Source of the DNA: Zeimonas sp964538505
GTDB lineage: Bacteria > Pseudomonadota > Gammaproteobacteria > Burkholderiales > Burkholderiaceae_E
Assembly: GCA_964538505.1 (NCBI GenBank)
Contig: CAZIDY010000040.1
Location: 1 to 26,547 of the forward strand
Length of the DNA: 26,547 bases
Direction: 5' to 3'
Part shown: positions 25,195 through 26,547 of the stretch, piece by piece
How the letters are laid out: the number at the start of each line of letters is the position of its first letter
How positions within the stretch are numbered: the stretch's first letter is position 1
The notes under the pieces: model-generated
The model's input: only the letters and a program-made list of their open reading frames with translations
What the model was told of the DNA's origin: nothing
The model's database searches: none
Position numbers and translations under genes: made by a program

Positions 25195-25542
25195 ATGAAG
25201 GCCAACGATTCCAATGTCGGCGTGCAAGCTCTACGGCGCCTGGTCGACACCTGTCTGCTACACCAGGGCGGAAGCACGCTACCGCTTGCGCAGCTCCTCG
25301 TGCACCTCTACAACCCTGAGTACACGCGTCCAGATATTGCGCTGCTCTGCCGTCGAGTCGACGCGAACCACTTTGTCGACGCTATAGCAGTGATGGCTTG
25401 GTTCCGAGGTGCCGAGCGCCCGGGCTTTCTGCACACATACCTAGACGGCGGTGAGCGCAAAATCTGGACGCTCATGAGGCGCTTCGGGATTGGACCGCAA
25501 GAGGTACTCGACGACCTCGAACGGGACAGCCGATTCGCATAG
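25195..25542 (+). CDS. Small protein resembling DUF7673
   Basis: This 115-residue protein has no signal peptide or membrane segment. Its pattern (ALRRLVDTC, a Gly-Gly-Ser turn, LAQLLVHLYNPEY, an RRVDANHFVDAIAVMAWF helix, then a Trp-containing C-terminal helix) resembles DUF7673 proteins as I remember them. Those are small proteins of unknown function often found on plasmids and integrated elements. The likeness is judged by eye. ATG 25195 is preceded by AGGA at a seven-base spacing. A nested palindrome lies directly upstream and a strong hairpin downstream, so it looks like a self-contained, regulated monocistronic unit. Between a CHAT/protease pair and an insertion element, it may be mobile-element cargo. 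Confidence 0.6.
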   Translation: MKANDSNVGVQALRRLVDTCLLHQGGSTLPLAQLLVHLYNPEYTRPDIALLCRRVDANHFVDAIAVMAWFRGAERPGFLHTYLDGGERKIWTLMRRFGIGPQEVLDDLERDSRFA

Positions 25543-25583
25543 TAGAGTCAATCACTAAGACGGATTTCCGCAAGACAATTCAT

Positions 25584-25608
25584 GCCCGGCAAGTCACCCT
25601 TGCCGGGC
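25584..25608 (+). terminator. Rho-independent-like terminator after the small gene
   Basis: GCCCGGCAAG and CTTGCCGGGC form a perfect 10-bp stem with a five-base loop. CATTTCATT follows on the plus strand, a weak T-rich tail. It lies 42 bases after the stop codon of the small gene and could also block readthrough from the leftward insertion element. Confidence 0.7.
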
Positions 25609-25677
25609 CATTTCATTGAGCGATGTCCACGATGTCCGCCGGGGCCGCATTACGGCTAATGCAGAGGCCGTCGCGAG

Positions 25678-26396
25678 TTAGACCATGTCCATAAACCAGT
25701 GCTCGTTCATGCATTCGTCGCCCAGCCTGCCATTGACGCTCTCGATGTAGGCGTTTTCCCCCGGCTTGCCCGGGCGGATGAACGCCAGGCGCACGCCCCG
25801 CGCATAGGCCCACGCATCGAGGACCCGACCCTCGAACTCGGGCCCGTGGTCGACGGTGATGGATTGCGGCAATCCGCGCAGTTCGGCGAGTCGGTCGAGC
25901 GTCGCCGCAACCCGCGTGCCGGCAACGAGGTGTCGACCTCGATTGCCAGGCACTCGCGCGTGCAGTCGTCGACGATGGTCAGGCAACGCAGCAGGCGACC
26001 GTTCGGCAAGCCGTCGGAGACGAAGTCCATCGACCAGCTCACGTTCGGCATCGTCGGCTTGAGCAACGGCCTTCGTTCGACCGGACCAATGCGCTTTCGC
26101 TTGCGACGCCGCACGGCGAGCCCGGCGTGGCGATACAGGCGGTATAGCCGCTTCCAGTTCACGACGTGCCCCTCGCGCCGAATCAAGACGTGCAGCCGGG
26201 GATAGCCGTAGCGCCGCTTCTCGGCCGCCAAGGCCGCGAGCCGCGCCTTCAGATGCACGTTGGCCTCGGCCCGTTTGGGCTCGTACCGAAACACGGACCT
26301 CGATATGCCGACCAGCCCACAGGCGCGTGTCACTCCCATCGCTCGCTCGGTCATCAGCGTCTCGACCGCTTCGCGCCCGGCCTGTGGGCTCACCAC
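25678..26396 (-). pseudogene. IS3-family transposase orfB, frameshifted and truncated
   Basis: This encodes the catalytic DDE transposase of an IS3-family element. The first part runs from GTG 26396 through the HTH-like N-terminus, the RRYGYPRLHVLIRREG block and the first catalytic Asp (SWSMDFVSDG). Near 25919-25922 the frame shifts by one base; restoring one G in the CCGG run would join DTSLP to GTRVAATLDRL. The second frame carries the second Asp (ITVDHGPEFEG) and the Glu (ENAYIESVNGRL) with 35 residues between them, as in DDE-35 enzymes. It then stops at NEHWFMDMV, about 40 residues short of the usual end (the segment normally containing a DYN..RPHSSL-like motif). It is probably inactive unless the frameshift is a sequencing error. 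Confidence 0.85.
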
Positions 26397-26547
26397 TTTC
26401 GGCTGAGCAGCTCCTTCAGCGCCGATTTGTCCAGTTCGGCTTCCACCAGCAGCTTCTTCAGTCTCGAGTTCTCCGTCTCGAGCTCCTTCAGCCGCTTGGC
26501 GTCCGACACCGTCATGCCGCCGTACTTGGCCTTCCAGTTGTAGAACG
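26390..26547 (-). CDS. IS3-family transposase orfA, C-terminal part
   Basis: The visible 51 residues are the end of the small DNA-binding subunit of an IS3-family transposase. They include the last part of the helix-turn-helix (FYNWKAKYGGM) and the leucine-zipper region (LKELETENSRLKKLL, then ALKELLSRKW). The stop codon overlaps the start of orfB by a few bases, the arrangement used for programmed frameshifting into an OrfAB fusion. The N-terminus is beyond the window edge. Confidence 0.85.
   Translation of the reverse strand, partial: FYNWKAKYGGMTVSDAKRLKELETENSRLKKLLVEAELDKSALKELLSRKW

Larger units (their letters stand above)
25678..26547 (-). mobile_element. IS3-family insertion sequence, damaged and running off the window
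   Basis: The segment holds the end of orfA and most of orfB of an IS3-family element, in the usual order with a small overlap. orfB carries a frameshift and an early stop that removes the usual C-terminus. No terminal inverted repeat could be identified on the left side, which suggests that end was lost. The right end is outside the window. Confidence 0.8.

Overview
The window is high-GC chromosomal DNA, most likely from a betaproteobacterium of the Burkholderiales. The evidence is gene order and protein likeness: yicC, a Ser/Thr kinase and PP2C pair, rph-rdgB-hemW; glnA, a DUF4124 protein, ntrBC; and prlC beside folD. I do not assign a genus. No tRNA, rRNA or CRISPR array was seen.

Region 1 (1-7161) is housekeeping. 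yicC runs leftward off the window edge. Divergent from it is a tightly packed operon: a soluble Hanks-type kinase, its PP2C-type phosphatase, RNase PH, the dITP/XTP pyrophosphatase RdgB and the radical-SAM protein HemW. Two junctions overlap (TGATG and GTGA). An AMP-forming acyl-CoA ligase follows.

Region 2 (7215-14042) centres on nitrogen. A thiamine-diphosphate enzyme is divergent from glnA. The 310-bp gap between them carries a good sigma-54 promoter (9180-9195) and at least one NtrC-type dyad (9103-9119). Downstream lie a secreted DUF4124 protein, ntrB and ntrC, so the circuit that would act on glnA sits beside it. ntrB has no ATG, GTG, TTG or CTG at the expected place. The best fit is an ACG start overlapping the preceding stop codon.

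Region 3 (14070-19391) holds a CmpX/MscS-type membrane protein, a convergent exported DUF4124-glutaredoxin protein, the M3 oligopeptidase PrlC and FolD.

Region 4 (about 19400-26547) looks accessory. By eye it has lower GC and different codon choice, and it ends in a damaged IS3-family element. Its core is a divergent pair of exported proteases starting 31 bp apart. One is a trypsin-like protease with a complete His-Asp-Ser triad and three calcium-loop motifs at exact 26-residue spacing. The other is a 1354-residue helical-repeat CHAT (caspase-like) protein with a His/Cys dyad and an unusual C-terminal beta-rich region of about 400 residues. This candidate periplasmic two-protease module is the most novel-looking item in the window. 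A small DUF7673-like gene follows, preceded by a nested palindrome that touches its ribosome-binding site.
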